Notes: generated by a model not told the origin, from the sequence alone. A DNA stretch of 64,000 bases from Siphonodentalium dalli (GCA_032622095.1 CP136062.1:7715710-7779709); one strand, 5' to 3'; positions 24,046-35,427 are shown, counted from the stretch's first letter. Numbers and translations are program-made.

Positions 24046-24724
24046 CGGATGCGGACTGGCCGATCGGGAGACCAGAAAAATTCCTGATGGGCCAGAGGCC
24101 GTGGGGGTATATGTGGTTGGGCCGCAAATGAAACCGATTTGGGCCGCCACATGTGTTGTTTAACCAGCCTAATTGGCTAATCGTAATTTTGTCATTAACT
24201 GAACTTGTCAGCATCATATAACACCACGTAAAGACCCCGTTAATCTCGAGAATTTTATGGCAACTCTCAGCTGTAAATCCCGAAAATATTTGGCGCACAC
24301 CTCATATTTATTGCAAATAATTAAAATAGCGTTTTTTCTAACGTTCAAAGTTTTCAATTATGGATATGCTCCAACAAGGCACGAGTTTTGTCGAACCATC
24401 TTATTAGATTTGTCCAAATTCACTTAATCTACGCATGTGTGCCGGAAGTTAGTCATGGTATGAATGACCCGCTTTGCCCACAGCACATCTTTTTACAGTC
24501 TGGGGCATTACGCGGGTGCCCTATCGAATTTAGCAAATTGTCATATTGTATTATTCCACACATGTATTGTGGAAATATATAAAAACTAACCCAACACGAA
24601 ACGACCTTATTATAAAATACCGATAGATAAGGAATACTTTGATAGTATTGAAATAACAAGAGATGGACTGTCGTCCGGAGCATACCCCCTCGTGGCATAC
24701 CGCCTAGTGTGGGCACATCTATAA

Positions 24725-25860
24725 CTTATCATAGCTATACTCAGACATATGTACCCAGAAATCAGCATTTTCATATAAACAAAGATGAATAACTATGGAA
24801 CAAAAAACCAAAAAAAACATTTGAATGTGCCACAACATGTAAATGTCCTCATATTGGTGAACATCCATACCAAATTTCATTGAGATCCGAACATTACTGT
24901 TGAAGTTATGAGCTGAACAGACATCGGATGGACCAAACAGCCAACATTTCCAGATAAACAAAGATGAATAACTCTATAATGGAAAAGCGGAACAGAACAA
25001 TGGAACCCCCTGTTGAATGTCCCCATAGCAGTGAACATCCATACCAAATTCCATTGAGATCCCAGCACAACTGTTGAAGTTAGACATGAACAGACACAAG
25101 ACGGACCAATAAGCCATCATTTCCAGATGAACAAAGATGTATAACTCTAGAATGGAAAATCCGAACAAAACGATGAAACCCTCTGTTTAATGTCCTCATA
25201 GTTGTAAACATCCATACCAAATTTCATTGAGATCCCAGCACAACTATTGAAATTACGACATGAATAGACACCAGACAGACCAAAAAGCCAACATTTCCAG
25301 ATAAACAAAGATGAATAACTCTAGAATGGAAAATCCGAACAAAACGATGGAACACTCTATTGAATGCCCTGATAGTAGTGCACTTTCATACTCAATTTCA
25401 TTGAGTTCCGAGCACTACTGTTCAAGTTATGACATGAACAGACACCAGACGGACCAAAAATCCAACATTTCAAGATACCGGTACTAGTAAACAAAGATGA
25501 ATAACTCTATAATGGAAAATCGGAACAAAGCAATGGAACCCTCTATTTAATGTCCTCATACAGGGTAGTTGTGAACATCCACACCAAATTTGGTTGAGAT
25601 CCCACCAAAACTGTTGAAGTTACGATATGAACAGACACCAGACGGACCAAAATGCCACTATTCCAGATAAACAAAGATGAATAACTCTAGAATGGAAAAT
25701 CCAAACAAAACGATGGAACCCTCTATTTAATGTGCTCATAGTAGTGAACATCCAAACCTAATTTCATTGAGATCCGAGCACTTCTGTTCAAGTTATGACA
25801 TGAACAGACATAGGACGGACGTATGTACGGTACACACAGACGGACGGACAGGTGCAAAAC
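24725..25860 (+). repeat. Tandem array, ~178-bp unit, about six copies
   Basis: The phrase AAACAAAGATGAATAACTCT recurs near 24776, 24956, 25131, 25305, 25490 and 25670. Each unit continues through GGAAAATCCGAAC, AACATCCATACCAAATTTCA and ATGAACAGACACCAGACGGA. The array ends in a GGACGGAC-rich tail. The same family lies in the opposite orientation at 52770-53335. Frames within it are by-products of the repeat. Confidence 0.85.
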
Positions 25861-25862
25861 GG

Positions 25863-25894
25863 TATACCCCCCTTTTTTCTTAAAAGGGGGTATA
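25863..25894. repeat. Short hairpin closing the tandem array
   Basis: TATACCCCC and its mirror GGGGGTATA face each other across a T/A-rich centre, and the TTTT/AAAA next to them also pair. A similar CCCCCCTTTTTAAAA phrase occurs near 16452 and 20610. Confidence 0.6.
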
Positions 25895-26341
25895 ATAAAG
25901 GTGATCGGCTTTGCCCGGGCAATCCGCTTTGCCCGGGTTTCCCCATACAGTTTTCAAAATTTTCTCACCCCGAGCCGAAAAACCATGGACAGCCCGATGT
26001 GTCCTGGTCTCTTGTCCGTAGCCGTGTGCATTTGTCTGGAGTTAGACCGCTAGATGTTATAATTTATGCAAGTTTTCAGGTAAAAATAACTGAATGGTCT
26101 CATACAGGCAATATATAGAACCATGGTTTATGAATATATATGATATTAGGCCAGAGCACTGAGGTGCAAGGGGCTCCAAATGGAATTCTGCAAAAAACAT
26201 GTATTTGGTCTGATTCTGATTCAAGGGGGGGGGGGGTGGTGCAGTTGGAATTTCCCAAGGTGGACACCCCCTGAACAGATTCTGATTCAAGTGTGCAGTT
26301 GGAGTTTCCCCAAGGTGGACATCCCCTGAACAGATTCGGGT

Positions 26342-26825
26342 TAGAGGTGCCATGATTATTTATTTTGATAATCGCCAAACATACAAACAATATCAGAATA
26401 GGAATGCATGACGGGCTGCCGGTGGTTCCTAAAAAAGGAATCTAATGTCACAGAAACCATGTAAGTTTCAGCAAACTTCCAGAGTGGATAACAAACACAA
26501 AGGTGCCCATCCACCCCCCCACCCAGAAATTTCAGAACTCAGAACAAGTTAAGTAATTCTGATAGTAATAGTGAGTTTCATTTAGCAGTCACCACACGAT
26601 AAGTGATAGACTGTACTAGTAATATCTAAGTACCAATGCTCAGGTTGTCAGACTCTTTCTGATGCACGATCAAAGGTTGTTAAACTGTAAAACAAACACG
26701 GTATTCAATAATACCCAGCACGTCGTCAGAAATAAATAACAGAGATTAATCGACTATGGAAATGGTAATCGATTATCGGCTTTATCAACGGTTCATCGAT
26801 TATACGATTAATCGTGGCACCCCTA
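26342..26825 (+). mobile_element. Nested hAT-like element, 484 bp
   Basis: The ends are inverted: TAGAGGTGCCATGATTA on the left and TAGGGGTGCCACGATTA on the right strand. The flanking octamers ATTCGGGT and ATTCTGAT agree at 6 of 8, consistent with an aged hAT target duplication. A string of GATTAATCG/CGATTA words lies at the right end. A second right end occurs at 31130-31208. It has no coding capacity. Confidence 0.65.
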
Positions 26826-26911
26826 ATTCTGATTCCAGGGGGGGGGACGGTGCAGATGGGCTGGTATTATATTCATTTCCCGGGCCGTTTTTTTTGCCCA
26901 GTCTGCCTCTT

Positions 26912-27553
26912 AATACGCTACATGTAGATAATGATGGATAATGCAATGTTCTTTTGCAAATACCTCCCTTCAAACTATCTAGTGACCTACAATGTACATG
27001 TACTGGTATGGTACATCACAATTTTGTTTAACTTTTAGAAATTGAGGTTGTTTGAAAATTCATGGATAGGGCACATCCTTAATTACATGTACATGTATGT
27101 GTATTTGACTCATCTAACATGTACATGTAGATAACTACATGTACATGTATACAACTGCATTTTAGTTTAACATGAACTCCATCTCCATCTCCAGTACATG
27201 TTGGTTCTGATATTTAGTGTACAGTGACATGTATCGTATTGTTGATCATGTTTCGCAAATTCATATTGTATCGCTGATCATGTATCGCGTCTCATATCTT
27301 ACCGTGTCCAAACCATGTATTGTTAAAAAAGCCCTGTACTGCCCTGTCAGAGTAAATGACTCACTGAACCGGATTGGCACCCCACTGGCCAGGTGGACTT
27401 TTGGTAAGGACTTTAAATGTGGCTATCAAATGCAAGACAACCACTGAGAGGAGTGCATGGTTAAAACGCATGTAAACATCAACTAGTATGAAACAGTAAC
27501 TTCCAGTACAAGTGCGACAAGCTGTACATGTATGTAACTGTATCGGCAGCAGT
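26912..27553. other. Intergenic, TACATGTA-rich
   Basis: Several clusters of alternating ACATGT words occur at 26990-27002, 27085-27096 and 27118-27150. No gene was recognised. Confidence 0.5.
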
Positions 27554-28156
27554 CAATGAATATAACCACGGTTTCTTTTAATACTGCATATAATGCAGTC
27601 ACAGAACTGTTAATTATCATGGAGTTATGGTTTGACTGCAGTCATAAATTCACATTAAATAACCCCAGTTACTTGGTCAATTACTTACCGGTAGGGCAGT
27701 ACATTAGTATGTTTACTCTTAACTTTACATAGTCTGAGCTGGTTGTTTGAATAGCTGTATGTACATCAATATAGTGAATATTCCATACATTCTTTTTGTG
27801 CTTTGTATAATACGGTTCTGTTATATACAGGTAATACTTCATGCTTAGACACATTACCAATATGTACTTGTTTGGGTGAGTGAAAGCTACATGATGACGT
27901 TGTTCATCGAGTTTCGTTTAAATTGACATGACATTTCTCAATGAATATAACCACGGTTCTTTTTAAACTGCATATAATGCAGTCACAGAACTGTTACAGG
28001 TAATTATTTTGGAGTTATGGTTTGACTGCAGTCATAAACGCATAATAAATAATACCAGTTACATGTACTTGGTTGATTACTTACATGCAGGGCAGTACAG
28101 TAGTACCGTATCTTTACTATTAACTTTACACAGTCTGAGCTAGTTCTTTGAAACTT
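27554..28156. repeat. Direct duplication of ~205 bp, 385 bp apart
   Basis: 27554-27758 and 27939-28156 share CAATGAATATAACCACGGTT, GCATATAATGCAGTCACAGA, GAGTTATGGTTTGACTGCAG and ACTTTACA-CAGTCTGAGCT-type phrases in order. Each copy contains the small palindrome ACTGCATATAATGCAGT. Small indels show it is not recent. Confidence 0.75.
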
Positions 28157-28312
28157 TGAATGGCTTAGGGACCTGCGAATAAACGAGAATCGATTCGATT
28201 CGATGTCGATATCGGGCACCCGATTCAAGATCGACACCGAATCGACCCACTGATTCAGATATTTTTGAATCGGTATTACTTTGGTGTAGTCTCGTTTTTT
28301 TGCGTCTAAATA

Positions 28313-28664
28313 ACTAGTATCCACTTAACCACGGTGCTGTTAGCGTTGCCACCGCGGCCGAAATGCAACAACACTGCGTCTCCACTGGCTAACTACAGTT
28401 GGCCGCAGTGTACTTGCCATTCAGCCATGGTGTAATTGCAGCGGTGTACGTTCATTAAACTGAAAAAAGATGATACAAACCAGAAATATAACCACGGTGT
28501 ACATGCCATTTGGCCGCATTGTAGTTGCCTTTCAGCCATGGTGTACCTGTACTTGCCGTTCGGCCGCAGTGTACTTGCCTTTCAACCGCAGCTTCAAACG
28601 CTGACACCGTGGCCGAACGACAAATACACAACGGTGCCAATGGATACTTGTTTTGTCGAGCGGG
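28313..28664. repeat. 350-bp foldback repeat H, copy 1
   Basis: It matches 35080-35427 in order over its length. The ends are inverted: AGTATCCA near 28316 and TGGATACTTGTTTTGT at the right. The interior repeats GCCGCAGTGTACTTGCC-like phrases, giving high GC and long chance frames on both strands (28436-28739) that I do not consider genes. Confidence 0.65.
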
Positions 28665-28905
28665 GTACATGTATCTGTAATCTGTATCGACACACGGAAA
28701 TTCTTTACATGGTTCGTGATCGCTAGATGCGGAACTCAATTGATTACCTTACGGTATGTTTAAAACTTCATATATCCAATTCAGTTTATATGAATACTAG
28801 CATATTGTCCCGCCACTGGTCCCATGGCTTTGGTTGATTGATTAATTTTAGTTTTTCAAGGTAACCCTGTACATGCACGCCGACAGCATACTGATGCCAG
28901 AAATA

Positions 28906-29106
28906 TCATTTGCGGGTACCCGTTTCAAGGTCACGTCGGGTGGACAATCTCACCGGACAAACATATTCCACGTCCCGAGTTGACCAAACAAATTTGACGT
29001 TGATGCCAAAATATCGTCCAAGGTCATTTGCGGGTATCCGTTTCAAGGACATGTTGGGTGGACAAAATAACCCGACAAAAATATTCCCCATCCTGAGTTG
29101 ACCATA
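28906..29106. repeat. Direct tandem pair, ~122-bp period
   Basis: CATTTGCGGGTA, CCGTTTCAAGG, GGGTGGACAA and GAGTTGACCA occur twice in order, at 28906-28993 and 29028-29106. The second unit ends at the target site of the hAT-like element at 29107. Confidence 0.75.
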
Positions 29107-29373
29107 CAGATGCAGACTGGCTGATCGGTGGACCGGGAAATTTCTAATTTGGAACCGTCACTAAACAAGAATATATTGATTCGTATATATATATGTTCGC
29201 GGAAGCCACATTAGGGAGACATTTGTGTGTAAATAACCCACATTAGGGCGACTTTTACATTAGGGCGACTTTGTGTGTGTCCCCCTAATGTTTAGCGTGT
29301 TTTTTAAGTGAATTTAACATGCAAATTTATATATTTTTCCTGTCATGTGTGATCTCTGTGACACCATTATTCA

Positions 29374-29415
<42 letters not shown>

Positions 29416-30031
29416 GGTATATATAAATATATATCAGCCGAATCAAATGGCTAATCGTAATTTTGTCATTAAATGAACTTGTCAGCATCATATAACACCA
29501 CGTAAAGACCCCGTTAATCTAGAGATTTTAACGGTAACTCCCAGCTGTAAATCCCAAAAAAATTCTCACGCACCCCTCCCCCAATTGAAATTTACAACAA
29601 AATAGGAACGCTTCAGTTGATGCCAGTCTAGATGCTAGGATTCGCGATTTTCTTGTATAATTTTCAAAATTTTCTCACCCAGGGCCGAACAACCATGAAC
29701 AGACAGGTGTGTCCTGGTCTCTTGTCGTAGCCATGTGCATTTGTCTGGAGTTAGACCGCTAGATGTTAGAATTTATGCAATTTTTTCAGGTTAAATATCT
29801 GAATGGTCTCATAACGGGAATATATAGAACCATGGTTTATGAATATATAGGATATTAGGCCAGAGTTGCAAATGGAATTATGCAAAAACATGTTATTTGA
29901 CTGCATCTGATTCAAGGGGGGGGGGGGGGTGCAGTTGGAAGTTTCCAAGGTGGACTGTGGACAGCCCCCGAACAGATGGGCCGGTATTATATTAATTTCA
30001 TGGGCCGGTTTTTTGGCCCATTCCGCCTCTG
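29107..30031 (+). mobile_element. Non-autonomous hAT-like transposon with 8-bp target duplication
   Basis: It is flanked by the perfect direct repeat TGACCATA at 29099-29106 and 30032-30039. The ends are inverted: CAGATGCAGACTGG and, on the right strand, CAGAGGCGGAATGG. An 8-bp duplication with CAG-starting termini is the known hAT signature. It contains an (AT)n run, a block shared with 24170-26300 and a poly-G run near 29918-29930. At 925 bp it has no transposase frame and must have been moved by another element's enzyme. Confidence 0.85.
29377..29413. repeat. (AT)n microsatellite
   Basis: About 18 uninterrupted AT dinucleotides, followed by TACCGGTATATATAAATATATAT. Confidence 0.95.
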
Positions 30032-30039
30032 TGACCATA

Positions 30040-30984
30040 CATAACATACATTTTACGTCGATGTCACCGCTGACAACTGAATACGGAGTGCGCAGAAATA
30101 CAACTGAGTGAGCGCACCGATTGAGCCGTATTTATACTTGTGTATATAAACGCTCTTTAAAAACAACACCACATGTGCGGACAATCCTTAATCATTAACC
30201 CATCAAATTCAATTCCAACGACAGTGGCAGGGTGAAAGGTGAAAGAGTGCTCGGACATTCTCAGAAGCGGTGTGATCGAACTCTATTGGTTCCGTAACAA
30301 TGATTCGATTCAAGATTCGATTTCGAATCGTTTGCCTGATTCGATTCGAGATTCGATTCGAAATGAAAACACCCGATTCGCAGGGCCCTAGACACCGCCG
30401 GTAGAATTCCTATAAATTTCCCACTTTCAGTTTGTTTCCCGGGAAATCGAACGCGTTGGTTCTTCAACAAGCTTCTGTGTATAGTACACATCTTAATTGG
30501 ATTGACAATATGTACATTTCTGTAAAATACTCCCCTCAGGACAAGAACCAACAGTCATGACTTTTGATTAGTTTCAGTTTGATGTTGGGAAGTTATATTG
30601 TATATTAGTTTGTACAAAAGGAACGGCATTTAATTTTGGTTTTTTGGTTTGAAGTTTTAAGTCGAAGGTGGTGAGCTCATAGTCTGTTTGCATTTAGACT
30701 CTGATTTCTCACATGCCCTGATGTATGATTGACCTAATTTATACTCGGAGTTGCTAGCTATAAGACCCACTCTTTCGATGAACCCTTGTGCATGTCTGGA
30801 TTGAAATGAATCATAAGCATACCACGATATAAGGCCTAAGTGAATCCTATTTGATGGGAATACACATCTATGAAGTGATTTTTTTACAAGATTAAAACAG
30901 ACATATACATGTACTAGTATATCATAGCTTATGCCAGTGGTTTAGCTGTGGTTCGTTAATAATGCTAGCTATATGGTCATATTA
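30040..30984. other. Intergenic with a GATTCG-rich patch
   Basis: 30300-30365 is a run of GATTCGA/ATTCGAT words. Beyond it no gene or repeat was recognised to 30984. Confidence 0.5.
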
Positions 30985-31208
30985 GTATTCATGTTGTCGA
31001 AATATCTGATACATTATCAAAGGTTGTTACTAGTAACCCCCTCGGTTGTAGATTAAACTGTAAAAGTGTACAATCAGGGTATTCAACAATAACTGGCATT
31101 TTCCAACGTCCGAAATAAATAACGCAGATTAATCGAAACCGGAAATGGTAATCGATTATCTGTGTTATCAACAGTTCATCGATTACAAGATTAATCATGG
31201 CACCCCTA
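30985..31208 (+). mobile_element. Truncated copy of the nested hAT-like element (right end)
   Basis: It matches 26640-26825 in order: ATCAAAGGTTGTTA, GAAATAAATAAC, GATTAATCGA, GGTAATCGATTATC and GGCACCCCTA. No left terminus was found. Confidence 0.65.
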
Positions 31209-31303
31209 GACAGGATATTGGCACACAACTAATAAACATCAATTCTATTTGTGCTTTTCCGTGGTATGCCCAAAATTAATACAGACATGTTAAAATAGAA
31301 AAA

Positions 31304-33290
31304 ATGAAAGTGTCAATGACACTGTCGCTCAACTTAGGTAGGGGAACGATTTAATGCTTGACAGTAAATGGAGGGATGTGGTCTGTAGGCTGTGCCGAAG
31401 GATTTAGTGATGCAACTTTAGAGTAAATCCTAAAATGGCCACCGGGGGCCATTTTTTTTTGCCGAATGACCCCGAAGTGACTCGTTCCCATCTACCGGTA
31501 CATGTCAATGTCAACATTCATGAAGATCTAACAAACAAATCGGTCTATAACCCTTAGCATGGATTTTGCAGAAATATTTAGTCATACATGTACAAAGAGA
31601 AAAATCCAAAGGTACGACCTGTAGCCCGTGCTAATGGATTGAATTTTGTAATCCAAGATGGCCGCTGGTGGCCATGTTTTTTGTCCGAATGACCCCAAAA
31701 TGACTCGTTCCCATCTAAATTCCAATTTCAACATCCGTGACAAATTTTATGTTGATCAGACTAAAGGTACGACCTGTAGCCCGTGCTAAAGGATTTAGCC
31801 ATACAAAGAGTAAAATCCAAGATGGCTGCTGGCGGCCATGTTTTTTGGCCGAATGACCCCAAAATTACTCGTTCCCATTTACATGTCAATATTAACATCC
31901 GCGACAAATTTCATGATGATCAGATGTACAAAACGACCTGTAGCCCGTGCTAATGGATTGAATTTTGAAATCCAAGATGGCCACTGGCGGCCATGTTTTT
32001 TATGTAATGACCCCAAAATGACTCGTTCCCATCTAAATTCCAATTTGAACAGCCGTGACAAATTTTAAAATGATCAGACTAAAGGTACGACCTGTAGCCT
32101 GTGCTAACGGATTTAGCCATACAAAGAGTAAATGAAAGTGTCAATGACACTGTAGCTCAACTTTGTAAAGAAAGTAATTTTTTTGTGATGAGCAATGAAT
32201 AGAGATATTAAAAAGGAGTGTAAAAATGAGCAGTAAAGAATTTAGTCACACGCAGAGTAAAATCCAAGATGGCTGCTGGTGGACATATTTTTTGGCCGAA
32301 TGACCCCAAAATGACTCGTTCCCACCTACATGTTATTGTTAACATCCATGACAAATTTCATGATGATCAGACTAAAGGTACGACCTGTAGCCCGTACTAA
32401 AGGATTTAGTCATACAAAGAGTAAAATCCCAGATGGCTGCTGGCGGCCATTTTGTAGCCCGAATGACCCAAAAATGACTCGTTCCCATCTACATGCCATT
32501 GTTAACATCCATGTCAAATTGTATGATGATCTGACCAAAGGTATGACCTGTAGCCCGTGCTAAAGGATTTAGTCATACAAAGAGTAAAATCCAAGACGGC
32601 TGCTGGCAGCCATGTTTTTTGGCCGAATGATACCAGAATGATTCATTCCCATCTACATGTCAATGTTAACATCCATGATAAATGTTATGACGATCAGACG
32701 AACAGTACGGCCTGTAGCCCGTGCTAATGGATTGAATTTTGAAATCTAAGATGGCCGCTGGCGGCCATGTTTTTTTTCCGAATGATTCCAAAATGAATCA
32801 TTCCGGTTCAAATGTTGATGTCAACAGCTATGACAAATTTCATAATGATCCGATCAAAGGTACGACCTGTAGCCTCTATTGTTGACGCCTTACGCACACA
32901 CGCACACACGCACACACCCCTGTTTGTATTACATACGTTGTGGGGACATTTCTTTAGAAATTCAAACAATACCGTAGTTGTGAGGACCTCGTTATTTCGT
33001 AAATATTACAAACTCGGAGGGTACCTTTAACGAAATAACGGCAATCTTTGTAACGCATGCGTAGTATCATTTCCGCCTAGTGCGGACGAAAAAATATCAA
33101 AAATTTCTAAAAATACAAATTTCCGTCGCCTTAAGGGAAAAAACTGTTAACATTGTGAGGACATTGTTTTACTATATGAATGTCCTCACAGAGATGGGTT
33201 AACACACTCACGCACACACGCGCACACACACACGGACGACAAAGCCATGACAATAGCTCAAACTTTACAAACTAAAGTTGAGCTAATAAA
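31304..33290 (+). mobile_element. Dispersed element with internal ~160-bp tandem units, block 1
   Basis: The left end has the small palindrome AGTGTCAATGACACT followed by GCTCAACTT, which recurs at 32135-32162. Eight ~160-bp units follow, each with a TGGCCGCTGGCGGCCAT-type palindrome, AATGACCCCAAAATGACTCG and GGTACGACCTGTAGCCCG. The right end runs through CACGCACA microsatellites to CAAAGCCATGACAATAGCTC and AAAGTTGAGCTAATAAAA. The termini are inverted relative to each other (AGCTCAACTTTGTAAAG against CTTTACAAA..AAGTTGAGCT). No protein is encoded; frames of 60-77 codons are repeat by-products. Confidence 0.7.
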
Positions 33291-33319
33291 AGGTCGGCCG
33301 ACCACAGTGTCCCCCGACA

Positions 33320-34060
33320 ACGTGGCAAGTCGATGGCCGCTTTGTTAAAGAAATTTAAAAAAAATGTCGATGGCCGCTTTGTTAAAGAAATTAAACCAGA
33401 GTTTCAAATCTCTACATTTAAAACTGTAGGAGGAGTTGATTACACCATGAAGGTACCCAATCTCATCCAAAAGGCAAAAAAATTCCAAATATTTAAGTCG
33501 AAAACCCCCCCAAAAATATGGAACAAAATATAGTTTTGATTAGCTATATAGATGCTGCAAATCACCATCATGTTAGAAACAATATCCCAGAGTTTCAAAT
33601 CTCTACGTTTAAAACTGTAGGAGGAGGAGTTGATTACACCATGAAGGTACCCAATCTCATCCAAAAGGCAAAAATGTTCCAAATTTTCTAAGTCGAAAAC
33701 CCCCCAAAAATATGGAAAAAATTATATTTTTTATTTGCTATATAGATGTTGCAAATCATCAACATGTTAGGAAAAATATCCCAAAGTTTAAAATCTCTAC
33801 ATTTAAAACTGTAGGAGGAGTTGATTACACCTTGAAGGTACCCAATCTCATCCAAAAGGCAAAAATGTTCCAAATTTTCAAAGTCGAAACCCCCCCCCCA
33901 AAAAAATATGGAATAAATTATATTTTTGATTAGCTATATAGATGTTGCAAATCACCAACATGTTAGGAACAATATCCCAGAGTTTCAAATCTCTACGTTT
34001 AAAACTGTAGGAGGAGTTGATTACACCATGAAGGTACCCAATCTCGGACGCACGGACGCA
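33320..34060 (+). repeat. Tandem array, ~190-195-bp unit, four copies
   Basis: AATCTCTAC followed by TTTAAAACTGTAGGAGG occurs near 33407, 33597, 33790 and 33988. Each unit carries GGTACCCAATCTC and, where complete, CCAAAAGGCAAAAA and a poly-C/AAAATATGG stretch. The array ends in ACGGACGG repeats. Confidence 0.85.
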
Positions 34061-34109
34061 CGGTATGACACACGGACGGACGGACGAGGGTCATTTCTAT
34101 AGTCCTCCG

Positions 34110-34845
34110 ACGGAAACGTCTGGGGACAAATACAAGATGGCTGATGACGGCCATGTTGTTTGGCCGAATGACGCCAAAATTACTCGTTCCCATCTACAAG
34201 TCAATATTAACACCCACGACAAATTTCATGATGATCAGATGTACAAAATGACCTGTAGCCCGTGCTAATGGATTGAATTTTGAAATCCAAGATGGCCGCT
34301 GGCGGCCATGTTTTTGTCCGAATGACCCCAAAACTACTCGTTCCCATCTACATTCCAATTTCAACAGCCATGACAAATTTTATGATGATCTGACCAAAGG
34401 TATGACCTGTAGCCCGTGCTAAAGGATTTAGTCATACAAAGAGTAAAATCCAAGATGGCTGCTGGCGACCATATTTTTGGGTCGAATGAACCCAAAATTA
34501 CTCGTTCCCATCTACATGTACATGTCAATATTAATATCCACGACAAATTTCATGATGAGCAGATGAACAGTACGACCTGTAGCCCGTGCTAATGGATTGA
34601 ATTTTGAAATCGAAGATGGCAGCTGGAGGCCATGTTTTTTTTCCGAATGAACCCAAAATGAATCGTTCCGGTCTAAATGTTGATGTCAACAGCTATGACA
34701 AATTTCATAATGATCCGACCAAATTTACGACCTGTAGCCTGTATTGTTTACAAATCATGCACACGTACACACGCACACATGGATGACGGACGACAAAGCC
34801 ATGGCAATAGCTCAAACTTTACAAAGTAAAGTTGAAATAAAAATG
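34110..34845 (+). mobile_element. Dispersed element with ~160-bp units, block 2
   Basis: Four more units of the family at 31304-33290 (AAGATGGC near 34134, 34290, 34453 and 34613). They end in the same CACGCACACA, GACGACAAAGCCATGGCAAT and CTTTACAAAGTAAAGTTGA tail. The left terminus is missing; the block starts in the ACGGACG/GTCCTCCGACGG region after the 190-bp array. Confidence 0.7.
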
Positions 34846-35079
34846 AAGCTCAATCGCGCTATCATCAAACTATAAACAAAATGAGTTATGTAGCCTGTTC
34901 TAGATGTGTGCACGACTTGGCGAAGTTAGGAGTCTTAATTTTCAACACACACAGTACACGACATGTAGCTTCTATTAACGTATTTAGAGCTTTTAGATTC
35001 GCAATGCTATTTGTTCATCTACGGTAGATTCTAGATAATTTTGTTATTAATAATATTACTATGTCACCTACCCTGCTGT

Positions 35080-35427
35080 ACAAAACAAGTGTCCACTTAC
35101 TACTAGTAGTATTCGTGGTGCAGTTAGCATTGCCACCGCAGCCAAAATGCAACTACACCGCGACTGCACCGGCTAACTACAGTTGGGCCACGGTGTACTT
35201 GCTGTTCGGCCATGGTGTAGTTGCCGCGGTGTCGTTCATTAAACTGAAAAAAAAACAATACAAACCAGAAATCTGACCACAGTGTGCAGGCCGCTCAGTC
35301 GGGGTCTAGTTGTCGTTTGGCCGTGGTGTACCTGCCGTTCGGGCCGCAGTGTTCAAATGCAGTTACAAACTCTGACACTTCGGCCGAAAGGCAAATACAC
35401 TGCAGTGCCAATGCACACTTATTTTGT
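35080..35427. repeat. 350-bp foldback repeat H, copy 2
   Basis: The ends are inverted: ACAAAACAAGTGTCCA on the left and ACAAAATAAGTGTGCA on the right strand (13 of 16). The interior matches copy 1 at 28313-28664, including GTTCATTAAACTGAAAAAA and ACAAACCAGAAAT. No target duplication was recognised. The 71-89 codon frames here are not considered genes. Confidence 0.7.

Larger units (their letters stand above)
24046..26911 (+). mobile_element. Non-autonomous hAT-like element, broken up by later insertions
   Basis: The left end CGGATGCGGACTGG and the inverted right end AAGAGGCAGACTGG match the ends of the better element at 29107-30031. The interior blocks at about 24170-24300 and 25945-26300 also match it in order. 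Between them sits about 1.6 kb that includes a tandem array, and 26342-26825 is a separate nested element. The flanking octamers ATCAAGCT and AATACGCT agree at 5 of 8 bases, so a target duplication is only suggested. No transposase is present. Confidence 0.65.
28166..30390. mobile_element. Possible outer hAT-like element, interrupted
   Basis: The left end TAGGGACCTGCGAAT and the inverted right end TAGGGCCCTGCGAAT match at 14 of 15 bases, and both are followed inward by GATTCGATTCG-type repeats. Between them lie a foldback repeat, a tandem duplication and a complete hAT-like element. The flanking octamers do not match, so these could also be two separate element ends. Confidence 0.4.

Noticed and set aside
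23786-24163. 125-codon frame crossing the left end of the hAT-like element
   Set aside because: It runs from unique DNA into transposon sequence, and the second half is repeat-encoded.
24725-25860. Regularly spaced repeats suggestive of a CRISPR array
   Set aside because: The units are ~178 bp with no unique spacers, in eukaryotic DNA. It is a plain tandem repeat.
29205-29300. Repeated CATTAGGG words as a possible telomere-like array
   Set aside because: Only a few irregularly spaced copies are present and the unit is not a telomere repeat.
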